Assembly (NCBI GenBank): GCA_023257655.1
Contig: JALRBQ010000014.1
Location: forward strand, 56,261-120,260
Source: Pseudomonadales bacterium
GTDB lineage: Bacteria; Pseudomonadota; Gammaproteobacteria; Pseudomonadales; Pseudohongiellaceae
Length of the DNA: 64,000 bases
Direction of reading: 5' to 3'
In this document: piece after piece, positions 44,956 through 54,419 of the stretch
Numbering within the stretch: the first letter of the stretch is position 1
Layout of the letters: the number at the start of each line of letters is the position of its first letter
Translations under genes and position numbers: made by a program
Notes under the pieces: model-generated
The model's database searches: none
The model's input: the letters and a program-made list of their open reading frames with translations, nothing else
Told to the model about the DNA's origin: nothing

Positions 44956-46335
44956 ATGATTCTGAACAAACTGCACCTCAATCGCGTGACGCTTGCTGAG
45001 CTCCTGCAGATTGCCTTGCCGATGGTGGTGTCACAGGGCACGTTCGCGGTGATGACGTTTACCGACCGGTATTTCCTGTCGCAACTGAGTCCGGCTCACA
45101 TGGCTGCCGCCCTCGGCGGCGGCGTCGCCACGTTCTTCTCTTTCTGCTTCTTCTCAGGCCTGCTGTCTTACACCAATGCCATGGCAGCTCAGTACCTTGG
45201 CTCCGAGCAATTGGCAAAATGTTCCAAGGTCGTGACTCAGGGACTCATTGTCACCGCGGGTTGTCTGCCTGTGCTCGGCATCATTGCGTTCTTCGTGTCA
45301 GACATCTTCGCGGCGATGCAACACGATCCGCAGCAGGTGGAACTGGAACGACTGTACTATCTGGTGTTGATGGCAGGGTCCGGTATCACGCTCGCGAAGA
45401 TCTGCCTGTCGTCCTATTTCGCCGGCATTTCGCGCACACGCGTTGTCATGGTGTGTGACATCATCGGCCTGTTGGTGAATGTGCCGCTGTCGTACGCCAT
45501 GATCTTCGGCCACTTCGGCTTTCCGGCAATGGGTATTCTGGGAGCGGGACTGAGCACGATCATCGCCACCACGGTGTCGCTGACGTTGTTCGTCTGCTTC
45601 TATCTGGGCAAACGCCATCGGGAAAAATTTCACGTGCTGCAGTCCTTCCATTTCGACCGCGGCATCCTGCGCCGCTTCCTCCGACTCGGCTTGCCTTCCG
45701 GGTTCGAGTTGTTCCTGAATGTCGCGGCGTTCAACCTGTTCCTGTTGATGTTTCAGTCCTACGGCGTGGCCCAGGGGGCCTCAGCCGCTATCGTCTTCAA
45801 CTGGGATATCCTCTCCTTCATTCCAATGATGGGGCTCAATATCGGGGTGATCAGCCTGATTGGCCGATTCGTGGGTGCCGGCAACATGGAGCGGGCGAAT
45901 GAGGTCATCGCTTCGGGTTTCCTGTTGGGCCTGTGTTATTCGGGCACTCTGGCGCTGCTGTTCATTTGCCTGCGATCGCCGATGGTTGAGGTATTTGCGC
46001 CTCCTGGTGGGGATTTCAGCGAGATTAGGGAACTGGCCACCTTCATGATGATCGGCCTCTCCAGCTATTGCATGGCCGATTCCATCATTCTGGTCTCCGG
46101 AGGCGTGCTGCGCGGGGCGGGCGACACCCGCTGGCTTTTCTATACATCGACCTCTCTGCATTGGGCCATGCTGGTGGCGCAATTCTTCATCATCCAGGTG
46201 TTTGAGATGGGGCCACGCACGTCCTGGCTCGCTTTCGTCTCGATGCTGTTCGCAATCGCCATCGTGTACGTATTGCGCCTGCGGGGAGGGCGCTGGCGAG
46301 ATCCGGCGGCCTTGCGCATGGTGATGGCAGAATAG
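44956..46335 (+). CDS. MATE-family efflux transporter
   Basis: A 459-residue inner-membrane protein with about 12 hydrophobic segments. Typical MATE sequence at the start: LAELLQIALPMVVSQGTFAVMTFTDRYFLSQL. Paired N- and C-half features include PSGFELFLNVAAFNLFLLMF and GVLRGAGDTRWLFYTS. It exports cationic drugs or metabolites by Na+ or H+ antiport. The ATG at 44956 (AGGCGACG upstream) is preferred to the GTG at 44914. It is divergent from the DUF411 gene. Confidence 0.88.
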   Translation: MILNKLHLNRVTLAELLQIALPMVVSQGTFAVMTFTDRYFLSQLSPAHMAAALGGGVATFFSFCFFSGLLSYTNAMAAQYLGSEQLAKCSKVVTQGLIVTAGCLPVLGIIAFFVSDIFAAMQHDPQQVELERLYYLVLMAGSGITLAKICLSSYFAGISRTRVVMVCDIIGLLVNVPLSYAMIFGHFGFPAMGILGAGLSTIIATTVSLTLFVCFYLGKRHREKFHVLQSFHFDRGILRRFLRLGLPSGFELFLNVAAFNLFLLMFQSYGVAQGASAAIVFNWDILSFIPMMGLNIGVISLIGRFVGAGNMERANEVIASGFLLGLCYSGTLALLFICLRSPMVEVFAPPGGDFSEIRELATFMMIGLSSYCMADSIILVSGGVLRGAGDTRWLFYTSTSLHWAMLVAQFFIIQVFEMGPRTSWLAFVSMLFAIAIVYVLRLRGGRWRDPAALRMVMAE

Positions 46336-46429
46336 CCCCAGTCGGAAGTCGCCTGTGAGTCTTGCAGCCTGCGGGACAAGCGGTTAGCCTGTCGTCTGTC
46401 AAAATCAAGGCTCCGCAAGAGAGTTCTCT

Positions 46430-47632
46430 ATGTCTGCCCCACGTATCCTCATCCCGTTCCTGCTCACCGCCTGCCTGGCGCCCACCCCTGGTCTGGGTCA
46501 GGCCGGTTATGACGAAGCGCTGCTCAACCAGAAGCGGGTCTTTACAAGCGCCGGCGCGCAGGCAATGGCGGAACCGTTCGTTGGCATCGCCACGTCTGCC
46601 GGTATCAGGGAAGGGCTGTTTCCGCTCCGCGCGACCGGCGCCTCGACTGAAATGGTGGTTCACGCGGCCAACCTGTTTCTCTCAACGATGTCGCCCATGC
46701 AACTCAGTCGCAGCCAGTTCGCCATAGATGACCCTGAATGGCGTAATTGGTCGAATGTCGATGTCGGCATCTTTGCGCGCCATGGCATCAGCCTGGAAGA
46801 GATGTCTGATCAGCAAAAGGCGGCCGCCTGGAACCTGCTCAGTGAGTCGCTGAGTCCCGCCGGTCTGAGCAAGACCCAGCGCATCATGCGTACAGAGCAA
46901 ACCCTGCTCGAACTTAACGGCGAACCCATCCGCTACGGCGAGGAAAAATATTATTTCACGATCATGGGCAATCCCTCGAACGAGGAGCCCTGGGGTTGGC
47001 AACTCGATGGCCATCATCTGGTGATCAACTTCTTCGTGCTGGGTGATCAGATTGTAATGACGCCGGCATTCTGGGGAGGAGAGCCAGTTGTCACAGATTC
47101 CGGCAAATATGCTGGCAATGTCATCATGCAGGAAGAACAGAATCTTGGGCTTGCCTTCATGCAATCACTCGATGCGTCCCAGCAACTGCAAGCGACGATC
47201 AATCCGGAAAAAACCCGCAACGCACCGATGGCGGCGGCCAATGCCGACAACCAGCAGATCGACTTCGCCGGCATTCGCGGCGGTGATCTGAGTGGCGCGC
47301 AGAAAGCCCTGTTGCTGAACATTGCGCGCGTGTATGTCGGTAATTTGCGCGAGCCCCATGCTGCGGTGACCATGGACGATGTGAGTCAGTACATAGATGA
47401 AACCTATTTTGCATGGATTGGTGCGGCGAGCGATGACGCCGCATTTTATTACCGCATTCACAGCCCCGTTATTTTGATTGAATTCGATCATCAGAATCCG
47501 GTGGGGACCTTGCAGAAGAACACGCCCGGCATGCCGACGCGCGATCACATTCACACCGTAGTGCGCACGCCGAACGGAAACGACTACGGTAAGGACCTGT
47601 TGCGCCAGCATCTGCTGGCACACCCACATTAG
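46430..47632 (+). CDS. DUF3500 family secreted protein
   Basis: A 400-residue protein with a signal peptide (PRILIPFLLTACLAPTPGLGQAGY). The core WGWQLDGHHLVINFFVLGDQIVMTPAFWGGEPV and the C-terminal NPVGTLQKNTPGMPTRDHIHTVVRTPNGNDYG fit DUF3500. The conserved His/Asp residues suggest a metal site, but no activity is known. The ribosome-binding site is weak (AAGAGAG). It is followed by the NHL propeller gene. Confidence 0.85.
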   Translation: MSAPRILIPFLLTACLAPTPGLGQAGYDEALLNQKRVFTSAGAQAMAEPFVGIATSAGIREGLFPLRATGASTEMVVHAANLFLSTMSPMQLSRSQFAIDDPEWRNWSNVDVGIFARHGISLEEMSDQQKAAAWNLLSESLSPAGLSKTQRIMRTEQTLLELNGEPIRYGEEKYYFTIMGNPSNEEPWGWQLDGHHLVINFFVLGDQIVMTPAFWGGEPVVTDSGKYAGNVIMQEEQNLGLAFMQSLDASQQLQATINPEKTRNAPMAAANADNQQIDFAGIRGGDLSGAQKALLLNIARVYVGNLREPHAAVTMDDVSQYIDETYFAWIGAASDDAAFYYRIHSPVILIEFDHQNPVGTLQKNTPGMPTRDHIHTVVRTPNGNDYGKDLLRQHLLAHPH

Positions 47633-47748
47633 GCTATCGGCTCGTCGCGGTTTCGATTCGCGTCTCCGGTACGATCTTGACTTTGCAATCGCGAGAGGTC
47701 ATGTTCCGCTGTCATATCGCGATTTATTTGTGACTCCAGAGGTGAACG

Positions 47749-48918
47749 ATGAAGAGAAGAACAACCACAGCTTATCGCTTGAAAACCACGCTCGTACTGC
47801 CTGCTGCCGTCGCCGGTCTGGCGCTGGCGGTATTGGCGAGCCCGGCTTCGGCTCAGGGTCGTCGCGGTGCCATTCAGCCAGCGGCGCATGCCAGTGTGAC
47901 GCCTATCAACAACCTGCCAAATCCCTATGAGACACAGCGCAATTTCGGCACCCTGCCGGATGGTCGCAGCTGGGGTTCGGTGAGTGCCGTGAATATCGAC
48001 ATCGATGGCATTCATGTCTGGGCCGGTGACCGTTGCGGTACCAATTCCTGCGCGACAACGCCCACCATCGATCCTATCGTCAAGCTGGATCCGAATGGCA
48101 ACGTCGTGCAGAGCTTTGGCGCTGGTCAGATCCTGTGGCCTCACGGCATGGACGTGGACAGTGAAGGCAATGTCTGGGTAGTGGATGCTCGTGTCGCCAA
48201 TGCCAATGAGATTCGAGAAAATCCCGCCGCTGCCAAGCTTGGTAGCACGGTGATGAAATTCAGCCCGACTGGCGAGCTGTTGCTGACAATCGGCACTCCC
48301 GGCGAGATCGGTGATCCGCCCACGCATCTGACCGACCCCAATGACGTGTTAGTAGCGCCAAATGGCACTATTTACATCGGAGAGACGCATGGCGCCCAAT
48401 TCCAGGATGAACCCGGTCCGGATTCGAAGAGCCGTATCTCCATGTACCGTCCCGACGGCACTTTCATTAAGAGTTTTGGTGAGTGGGGCTTTGAGGATGG
48501 TCAATTCCGTTCGCCCCATTCTCTGGCGATGGATTCTCAGGGTCGGATCTTTGTCGCCGATCGCGGCAATGTGCGCATCCAGATCTTCGATCAGGACGGT
48601 AATCATCTCGATACCTGGTACCAGTTCAGCCGTATCAGCGGTATCTTCATCGATGACAATGACATGCTGTACGCGATCGACTCCGAGTCTGACCCGAATT
48701 ACAACCCGGGCTGGCGCAAGGGCTTGCGTGTAGGCAGTGCCCGAACTGGTGAAGTGATGTATTACATACCCGAGCATATGTCCGAGCGCGCTTCAGGGAT
48801 GGGCGGCTACGGTTCCATGGGTGAGGGTGTAACCGTTGATCGTAACGGTGTGGTCTATGCGGGTGAAGTAGGTCCGGTGCAGGGAATGACAAAATTCATT
48901 CCGCGCCTGATGCCGTAG
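47749..48918 (+). CDS. Secreted NHL-repeat beta-propeller, copy 1
   Basis: A 389-residue exported protein. Signal peptide about residues 1-33 (ends ASPASAQ). It has about six NHL-type repeats: QILWPHGMDVDSEGNVWVVDA, PNDVLVAPNGTIYIGETHG and GQFRSPHSLAMDSQGRIFVADRGNVRIQIFD. The final propeller blade contains GYGSMGEGVTVDRNGVVYAGE. NHL propellers bind protein or peptide ligands, or act as lyases (peptidyl-alpha-hydroxyglycine lyase group). It resembles the protein at 60315. AGAGGTGAACG precedes the ATG. A terminator follows. Confidence 0.85.
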   Translation: MKRRTTTAYRLKTTLVLPAAVAGLALAVLASPASAQGRRGAIQPAAHASVTPINNLPNPYETQRNFGTLPDGRSWGSVSAVNIDIDGIHVWAGDRCGTNSCATTPTIDPIVKLDPNGNVVQSFGAGQILWPHGMDVDSEGNVWVVDARVANANEIRENPAAAKLGSTVMKFSPTGELLLTIGTPGEIGDPPTHLTDPNDVLVAPNGTIYIGETHGAQFQDEPGPDSKSRISMYRPDGTFIKSFGEWGFEDGQFRSPHSLAMDSQGRIFVADRGNVRIQIFDQDGNHLDTWYQFSRISGIFIDDNDMLYAIDSESDPNYNPGWRKGLRVGSARTGEVMYYIPEHMSERASGMGGYGSMGEGVTVDRNGVVYAGEVGPVQGMTKFIPRLMP

Positions 48919-48933
48919 TTCAGGCCTGCAACG

Positions 48934-48968
48934 AAAAAAGGCAGAGCGGTGACGCCCTGCCTTTTTTT
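48934..48968. terminator. Bidirectional intrinsic terminator
   Basis: An A-run at 48934-48939 is followed by GGCAG-A-GCG, loop, CGC-C-CTGCC and seven T residues. The stem has one internal A/C mismatch. It serves the plus-strand NHL gene and the minus-strand cyclophilin gene, which converge here. Confidence 0.85.
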
Positions 48969-48993
48969 ATGCCCGCTATTCCGGGAACTTAGC

Positions 48994-49938
48994 CTAGTTC
49001 GCCGATTTCAGAGTGAAGATCAACTGATTGGCATCGGTGAGCTGAAACACCACATTGGTATACGCGACAGCTGTGCCTACGACCAATTCAGGCAAGGTCA
49101 GCTCATTCGTCGCTGTATTGAACGTGGCGATCTTTTCGACGGTTGCTGGCAGCGCCTTCACGCTGGCAGAGATAGCCTGAATCTTCACCTCGGGCTCGAG
49201 AGAATAGAGGGAGAAGGCGAGTGACAACAGGCCCAGCTCACCGGCATTTACCTTGACCTGGAGGATGTTGGAGGTCGAATTGAACACGTTGGGATTGGCC
49301 GACAGGTTTTCGATCACACTCATCGAAAGAGTGACCAGGTTCGCCGAAAGCAGCGGCAGCGCCGTGAAGTTCACCAGTGGCACAGTCTCTAGCCCGGTAG
49401 TGAGGCTGTAGCGTTGCAGTGCGTTGATGGCATCGACGACTGCCATGCCGTTGTCGAGTACGCGGCCGAATGCCGTGAATCCGCCGTTCTGCGCATCGAG
49501 ATTCGCCGCATTGTTGCCGGTATTGATGAACCACTGGCTGCTCGCACTGTTGGGATCGCCGGCGACCTTGGCCATGGCGATCGTGCCGCGGGTGTTGGAC
49601 ACATTGAACTCGTTGACGATGGTCGAGTCGACAGCGATAGGCATGAAGTTTTGCGCCGATTCATTGAAGGTCAGCCAGCCTCCCTGAACCACGAAGCCAG
49701 GCTCCGTGCGGTGGACTACCGTGCCGTTATAACGACCGCTACGCACATAATTCAGGAAATTGGTGACAGTGACCGGCGCAATGTCATCAAATAGTTCCAG
49801 GGTAAAACCGCCCAGTGGTGTCGTCACACGCACCAGGGTATTGGCCGCGCTGGCAACTGAAGTCGCGGTGAGCATTACGCCAACGAGGGCAAATTGCGCG
49901 AGTGCGAGGCGTATTCGCAGAGTGAGTCGGGTGGTCAT
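48994..49938 (-). CDS. Secreted cyclophilin-type peptidyl-prolyl isomerase with C-terminal extension
   Basis: A 314-residue exported protein. Signal peptide (MTTRLTLRIRLALAQFALVGVMLTATSVASA). The cyclophilin domain covers about residues 35-195, with TPLGGFTLELFDDIAPVTVTNFLNYV, VVHRTEPGFVVQGG and FINTGNNAANLDAQNGGFTAFGRVLDNG. The final 120 residues are an unusual extension of small/hydrophobic strands with no known domain. It should assist periplasmic protein folding. The ribosome-binding site is weak. It follows the DUF3445 gene by 45 nt. Confidence 0.87.
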   Translation of the reverse strand: MTTRLTLRIRLALAQFALVGVMLTATSVASAANTLVRVTTPLGGFTLELFDDIAPVTVTNFLNYVRSGRYNGTVVHRTEPGFVVQGGWLTFNESAQNFMPIAVDSTIVNEFNVSNTRGTIAMAKVAGDPNSASSQWFINTGNNAANLDAQNGGFTAFGRVLDNGMAVVDAINALQRYSLTTGLETVPLVNFTALPLLSANLVTLSMSVIENLSANPNVFNSTSNILQVKVNAGELGLLSLAFSLYSLEPEVKIQAISASVKALPATVEKIATFNTATNELTLPELVVGTAVAYTNVVFQLTDANQLIFTLKSAN

Positions 49939-49983
49939 GGTTGCTATAGTCTTAAAGAGGGTATCAGGGTGCTTGTCGCCGCG

Positions 49984-50832
49984 TTACCAGCCGATCTTTT
50001 TCCTGAGGGACAATAATCCCTTGTAGGTGAGTTGTTCAGTCGGCAAGTTATGCAGAATGTTGTGCAGGTCCGCTTCCAGTCCGGGGGTTTTCAGCAAATC
50101 TTCCAGTCGGTGCAGATAAATTCGAATGGAAAAGATAATAGCATTTGCGGCGGGTAACCTTAACAGGGATTGCCGCTCAATGCGCCAATAAATGTCCAGT
50201 TTGTGATCGCCGTCACTCGACTGGTCACGCCACCGTAATTCGTTACCGGGTTGCAGTGACCAGTTGATTCGGCTTACCGGCTTGTCTGCCTTGAGTCCCG
50301 CCAGCAGTCGGTCAACCCGGGCGGCGAGCTGCGCTTCATATCCCGGCACCGGGGCATGGATGGCTGCCAGCGTGGCACCGAGCTTTTCTTCCAGGCGCCA
50401 GTTTGAGGGCGAACAAACACTCGCCGCCGCCAGCCGATAGCTGTTGCCTTGTGGCTCGAGCAACACGATGTCTTCCTGGATCCAGCGACTGCAGGCGGCA
50501 AGCGAACGATCGGCGAGGGGCCAGCGCAGGCCCGACGGTAAATGCATCAGGTTCCCGTCTACAAGCGCATAGCTGTCGCCGTGCCAATGCAGTAAATGTT
50601 CCAGCAAAAAATCGGCAAACAGCCCCTGCAGCGCATATGAGGACGGCAGACACGCGATGACCTGTTCCTGGTGATGCTGCAGGCAGTCAGCCTTGTGGGC
50701 GTGAAATCGGGCGAAATCGGCGTCCGGTTGTAACCAGTCAGCAGGATGCAACGAAGACAGTCCCAGACGCAGCACGGTTTGCTGCGTGCCATCCGGTAGA
50801 TAGGGTGGAGGAACCTGACTGTCGAGACGCAT
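49984..50832 (-). CDS. DUF3445 (heme-dependent oxidative N-demethylase-like) protein
   Basis: A 282-residue protein. LRLGLSSLHPADWLQPD, then RSLAACSRWIQEDIVLLEPQ, HAPVPGYEAQLAARVDRLLAGL and the C-terminal FSIRIYLHRLEDLLKTP are the conserved blocks of DUF3445 proteins, related to the HDOD enzyme that demethylates dimethylamine. The ATG at 50832 with AGGAAGCCCCCC upstream is used, much shorter than the 392-residue track ORF. No ferredoxin or tetrahydrofolate partners are nearby, so the substrate is open. Confidence 0.82.
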   Translation of the reverse strand: MRLDSQVPPPYLPDGTQQTVLRLGLSSLHPADWLQPDADFARFHAHKADCLQHHQEQVIACLPSSYALQGLFADFLLEHLLHWHGDSYALVDGNLMHLPSGLRWPLADRSLAACSRWIQEDIVLLEPQGNSYRLAAASVCSPSNWRLEEKLGATLAAIHAPVPGYEAQLAARVDRLLAGLKADKPVSRINWSLQPGNELRWRDQSSDGDHKLDIYWRIERQSLLRLPAANAIIFSIRIYLHRLEDLLKTPGLEADLHNILHNLPTEQLTYKGLLSLRKKIGW

Positions 50833-50936
50833 GGGGGGCTTCCTGAATGCAGATGCAAGAATGCTGGGCGCGTAAAAGTGCGAGGCAAGTATAGCCGGTT
50901 CGTGGCCGGACGCGCTGCACTCTGGTGCACGGCAGT

Positions 50937-50985
50937 GAGGAAGGCGGCAACAGGAGGAAGGCGGCAACAGGAGGAAGGGCAATAG
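50937..50985 (+). repeat. Tandem repeat, 17-bp unit x2 plus a partial third
   Basis: GAGGAAGGCGGCAACAG occurs twice head to tail (50937-50953, 50954-50970), followed by a shortened copy GAGGAAGGGCAATAG. It lies in the divergent gap between the DUF3445 gene and the SSS/CNT operon, about 65 nt upstream of the first operon gene. Confidence 0.85.
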
Positions 50986-51051
50986 GACTAGACTCTGCCG
51001 TCTTGTCTCTTTATGCTCGGGCAACCCTGGTCGTGAGAAGCGGGAGTACGC

Positions 51052-51576
51052 ATGCGCAATCCGATTATCGTCGCAATCTTTGCCATCTGCAGCGTCATGG
51101 CATTGATACTGCTCGCCATCATCGTCGCTGATCCCATTGCCAACTCGGGAGGCATGCCACACCCGACGATTGCTGGACTCATGGTGGGGGGCGACGGCGC
51201 CGCCCGTCTCGAAGAAATCGGCGGACTGGCATTCGCCTTCCAGTGCCTGTTACTGCTGCTGATCGTCGCGCTGTGTGCGCTCGGTGTCAGTCCGCGTCAC
51301 CGCACACCTCAACTCTATGCACTGCTCCTTCTTACCTATCTCTTCACCCTGCTGATCTGGTGGCAGATGTACTTCGGACACCTGGACTATCTCGAGACGC
51401 GGACAACCGGTTACTTCCTCGGCTTCCCGCTCGCGACCGCCTGGCAGATGTACGGTACCTGGTTCGGTGCCATCCCGCTGATCCTGATCTATACGCTGGG
51501 ATTCAAGAAATTTATCCACAGCGATGAAGACGAGGCCAGCTATCAGCAATTGCTTAAAGACAATGGAATGGAATAA
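51052..51576 (+). CDS. Small membrane protein with four TM helices, unknown function
   Basis: A 174-residue protein with hydrophobic segments at about residues 5-25, 60-84, 88-108 and 127-147. Short conserved-looking loops are HPTIAGLMVGGDGAARLEEIGG and QMYFGHLDYLETRTTGYFLGFPLATAWQ. No domain is recognised. It is the first gene of a plus-strand operon: its TAA is 3 nt before the SSS symporter ATG. CGGGAG precedes the ATG. An accessory subunit of the symporter is possible. Confidence 0.75.
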   Translation: MRNPIIVAIFAICSVMALILLAIIVADPIANSGGMPHPTIAGLMVGGDGAARLEEIGGLAFAFQCLLLLLIVALCALGVSPRHRTPQLYALLLLTYLFTLLIWWQMYFGHLDYLETRTTGYFLGFPLATAWQMYGTWFGAIPLILIYTLGFKKFIHSDEDEASYQQLLKDNGME

Positions 51577-51579
51577 GAC

Positions 51580-53076
51580 ATGGAAGCCTACCGGCAGGAA
51601 ATAATCATCGGAGCGGTGCTCGTCTACATGGTGTTCTGCGTGCTCACCGGATTGTGGGCGATGCGACGCACGAAATCCTCCAGTGATTTCTTCATCGCCG
51701 GTCGCGGGCTCGGGCCGATTGTGGTGTCCCTGGCACTTTTCTCCAGCACCCTCAGTGGATTCGGTTTCGTCGGTGGCCCGGGTCTGGTGTATTCCACGGG
51801 AGTCAGCTCATTCTGGATGATCGTCATCTCCTCAACGGGTTATGCACTGGGCTTCTTCCTCGTCGCGAAACGGATTCGCATGATCGCCAGTCTTCGTAAC
51901 TGTATTTCTCTGCCCGACGTGGCAGCGGCGCGCTATGGCAGCGAGCCGGTGCGATTTCTGCTTGCACTCACGATCGTCCTGGGTGTGATGGGTTACCTTG
52001 CCACCCAGATACTGGCGATGGCGGTGGTCATGCAGGCCATTCTGTCTGGGACCGAAACGTTTGCGAACATCGGCCTGATTAGCTGTGTCGTGATTTCGGG
52101 TACGGTGCTGATCTTCTATTGCGTCACCGGTGGCATCATTGCCTCGGTATACACCGACGTGGTGCAGGGGGGCATCATGATGGTCGCCGGCGTCCTGATC
52201 CTGATCGCAGCGACCTCCGTCTTCGACGGCGGCATGCAAGAGGCGACCTCGATCATCCTGGCCGACGATGCCGAGGCGATTATGCCGTTTGGCACTGCGG
52301 GCATCATGGCGTCTTTAGGCTGGTTCTTTGTGTTTGGCCTGGGACTTGCCGGCCAGCCCCATCTTGTCACGAAGATGATGATGAACAAGAACATCGCGGA
52401 CAACCGCACCATTCTGCCGATGTCACTGCTGGGTTATGTGCTGGCGGCACTGCTCTGGGTCTCCATTGGCATCGTCATGCGGGCCGCCGTGCTCGCGGGT
52501 GTGAGCGAACCGCTGGCGCTGCCCGATGACGCCGCCTCCGTCTTCCTGTCTGCCTTCACTAATCCCCTGCTCGCTGGCATCGTGTTTGCGGGTCTTTTCG
52601 CCGCCATCATGTCCACCTCAGACGCCTTTCTCAATATCGGAACTGCCGCCATTATTCACGACATTCCCAAGGCCTTGCGGGGCAAGAGTCTGGAGAATGA
52701 ATTATTGTGGGCGCGCATCGTCACCGTGCTGCTCGCGGTGGTTGCCGCAGGCTTCGCGCTGTATTCACATTTCCAGGACGCAACGCTTGTCGCCTTGCTG
52801 GGCGCCTTCGGTTGGGCCACGTTCGCCTCCGGTATTTTCCCGGTGATCGCGATCGGCCTGAATTGGAAGGGCGCGAGTGCAACAGGCGCGATCGTCGCGA
52901 TCGTGTCCAGCCTGCTCATCAATTTTATCGCGCAATTGTCGGCAATCCAGATCCCCTATGGCATCAGCGGTGGACTGGTGGCCTTCGTTACATCAATGGT
53001 CTTGTTCATCGGGGTGTCACTGGCGACCCGTACCAGATCGCTGGATGATGATATCGATGCCTTGATGGATATCTAG
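51580..53076 (+). CDS. Sodium:solute symporter (SSS family)
   Basis: A 498-residue inner-membrane symporter with about 13 helices. SSS signatures include SSSDFFIAGRGLGPIVVSLALFSSTLSGFGFVG, the segment GQPHLVTKMMMNKN, and FTNPLLAGIVFAGLFAAIMSTSDAFLNIGTAAI with the sodium site. It has the LeuT-type fold. It is second in the operon. The substrate is not defined; the nearby CNT transporter makes a nucleoside or related metabolite one possibility. Confidence 0.9.
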   Translation: MEAYRQEIIIGAVLVYMVFCVLTGLWAMRRTKSSSDFFIAGRGLGPIVVSLALFSSTLSGFGFVGGPGLVYSTGVSSFWMIVISSTGYALGFFLVAKRIRMIASLRNCISLPDVAAARYGSEPVRFLLALTIVLGVMGYLATQILAMAVVMQAILSGTETFANIGLISCVVISGTVLIFYCVTGGIIASVYTDVVQGGIMMVAGVLILIAATSVFDGGMQEATSIILADDAEAIMPFGTAGIMASLGWFFVFGLGLAGQPHLVTKMMMNKNIADNRTILPMSLLGYVLAALLWVSIGIVMRAAVLAGVSEPLALPDDAASVFLSAFTNPLLAGIVFAGLFAAIMSTSDAFLNIGTAAIIHDIPKALRGKSLENELLWARIVTVLLAVVAAGFALYSHFQDATLVALLGAFGWATFASGIFPVIAIGLNWKGASATGAIVAIVSSLLINFIAQLSAIQIPYGISGGLVAFVTSMVLFIGVSLATRTRSLDDDIDALMDI

Positions 53077-53119
53077 GGCGGAATATCAGAGTGGCGCAAC
53101 GCAACCGGGTTGGCTAATC

Positions 53120-54388
53120 ATGCTCTTCGTACAGGCGCTTGCCGGAATCTTCGTATTTATCGCCCTCGCCGTGCTGTGCAGCGAGCAGCGTCGGGTACCG
53201 GACTGGCGGCTGTTGGTGGCTGGCCTGGCCCTTCAGTTCCTGTTCGCCTTCATCGTCTTTCGGGTTGACTTCATCCAGCGGATGCTCGCCGCGATCAACC
53301 AGGCGGTCTCCGCGGTTGTCGGCGCCACCGAGGCTGGCACGCTGTTCGTCTTTGGCTATCTGGGCGGCGACCCCGCGAATGTCGCCTATCCGTATGATGT
53401 ATCTAATGCTGGCGCGACCGTAGTTCTCGCGTTTCGCATCCTGCCCCTGATTCTCTTGTTTACGGTGCTGTCTGCCATCCTGTGGCATTACCGCATCCTG
53501 CCCTTGATCGTCAGAGGTTTCGCCTTTGTTCTGCGACGCAGCATGGGTGTCGGCGGCGCGGTGGGCCTGAGTGCAGCCGCCAACATCTTCATCGGTATGG
53601 TGGAATCACCGGCACTCATTCGACCCTATCTCAAGTCACTCACCCGCAGCGAAATGTTTATTGTCATGTCCTGTGGCATGGCGACGGTGGCGGGCACGGT
53701 CATGCTGCTTTATTCGGTGATTCTGCAGAATGTCATCGCTAATGCCCTCGGGCATATCCTCACCGCCTCTGTCATCAGCGCGCCCGCAGCCATCATGCTG
53801 TCGCTCATCATGGTTCCGGCCCAGTCAAGCGCGACCATCGGTCCAGACACGGCTGAGGTCGCAAGCGCAACCCAGTATCACAGCCTGATGGATGCCATTA
53901 CCCGTGGCACCAGTGATGGCCTCAAGCTGATGGCGAATGTCGGTGCCATGTTGTTGGTGCTGGTGGCGCTGGTTGCCCTGCTCAACAGCGCCCTGTCGCT
54001 GCTGCCAGTGCCCGGCGAGCAGCCGCTGACCCTGCAATTAGTGCTCGGGTATCTGTTTGCACCGCTGACCTGGCTGATGGGAGTTCCCTGGTCGGAGGCG
54101 ATGACAGCGGGAAGCCTGATGGGCATCAAGACCGCGCTTAACGAATTGATTGCCTTTATCGCCTTGGCCGATTTAACGCCGGGCAGCCTGTCATCGAAAT
54201 CCACGATCATCATGACGTATGCGCTGTGTGGCTTCGCGAATTTTGGCAGCCTCGGCATCATGATCGCCGGGCTCACCGGCATGTGTCCTGAACGCACTCA
54301 GGAGATCGTGACACTCGCCCCGAAGTCGTTGATCTCGGGCACGCTCGCCACCTGTATGACAGGCGCCATCGCCGGCTTACTCTACTGA
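53120..54388 (+). CDS. Concentrative nucleoside transporter (CNT/NupC family)
   Basis: A 422-residue inner-membrane protein with 8-10 helices. Conserved CNT sequence: GWYL-type start is weak, but GYLGGDPANVAYP, VGGAVGLSAAANIFIGMVESPALIRPYL, LTRSEMFIVMSCGMATVAGTVMLLYSVIL and LPVPGEQPLTLQLVLGYLFAPLTWLMGVPWSEA are typical. It imports nucleosides with Na+ or H+. Third gene of the operon, 43 nt after the symporter; the ribosome-binding site is weak. Confidence 0.9.
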   Translation: MLFVQALAGIFVFIALAVLCSEQRRVPDWRLLVAGLALQFLFAFIVFRVDFIQRMLAAINQAVSAVVGATEAGTLFVFGYLGGDPANVAYPYDVSNAGATVVLAFRILPLILLFTVLSAILWHYRILPLIVRGFAFVLRRSMGVGGAVGLSAAANIFIGMVESPALIRPYLKSLTRSEMFIVMSCGMATVAGTVMLLYSVILQNVIANALGHILTASVISAPAAIMLSLIMVPAQSSATIGPDTAEVASATQYHSLMDAITRGTSDGLKLMANVGAMLLVLVALVALLNSALSLLPVPGEQPLTLQLVLGYLFAPLTWLMGVPWSEAMTAGSLMGIKTALNELIAFIALADLTPGSLSSKSTIIMTYALCGFANFGSLGIMIAGLTGMCPERTQEIVTLAPKSLISGTLATCMTGAIAGLLY

Positions 54389-54419
54389 GCGCAGAGTCTA
54401 TTTCCCGTCACACCGAGTG

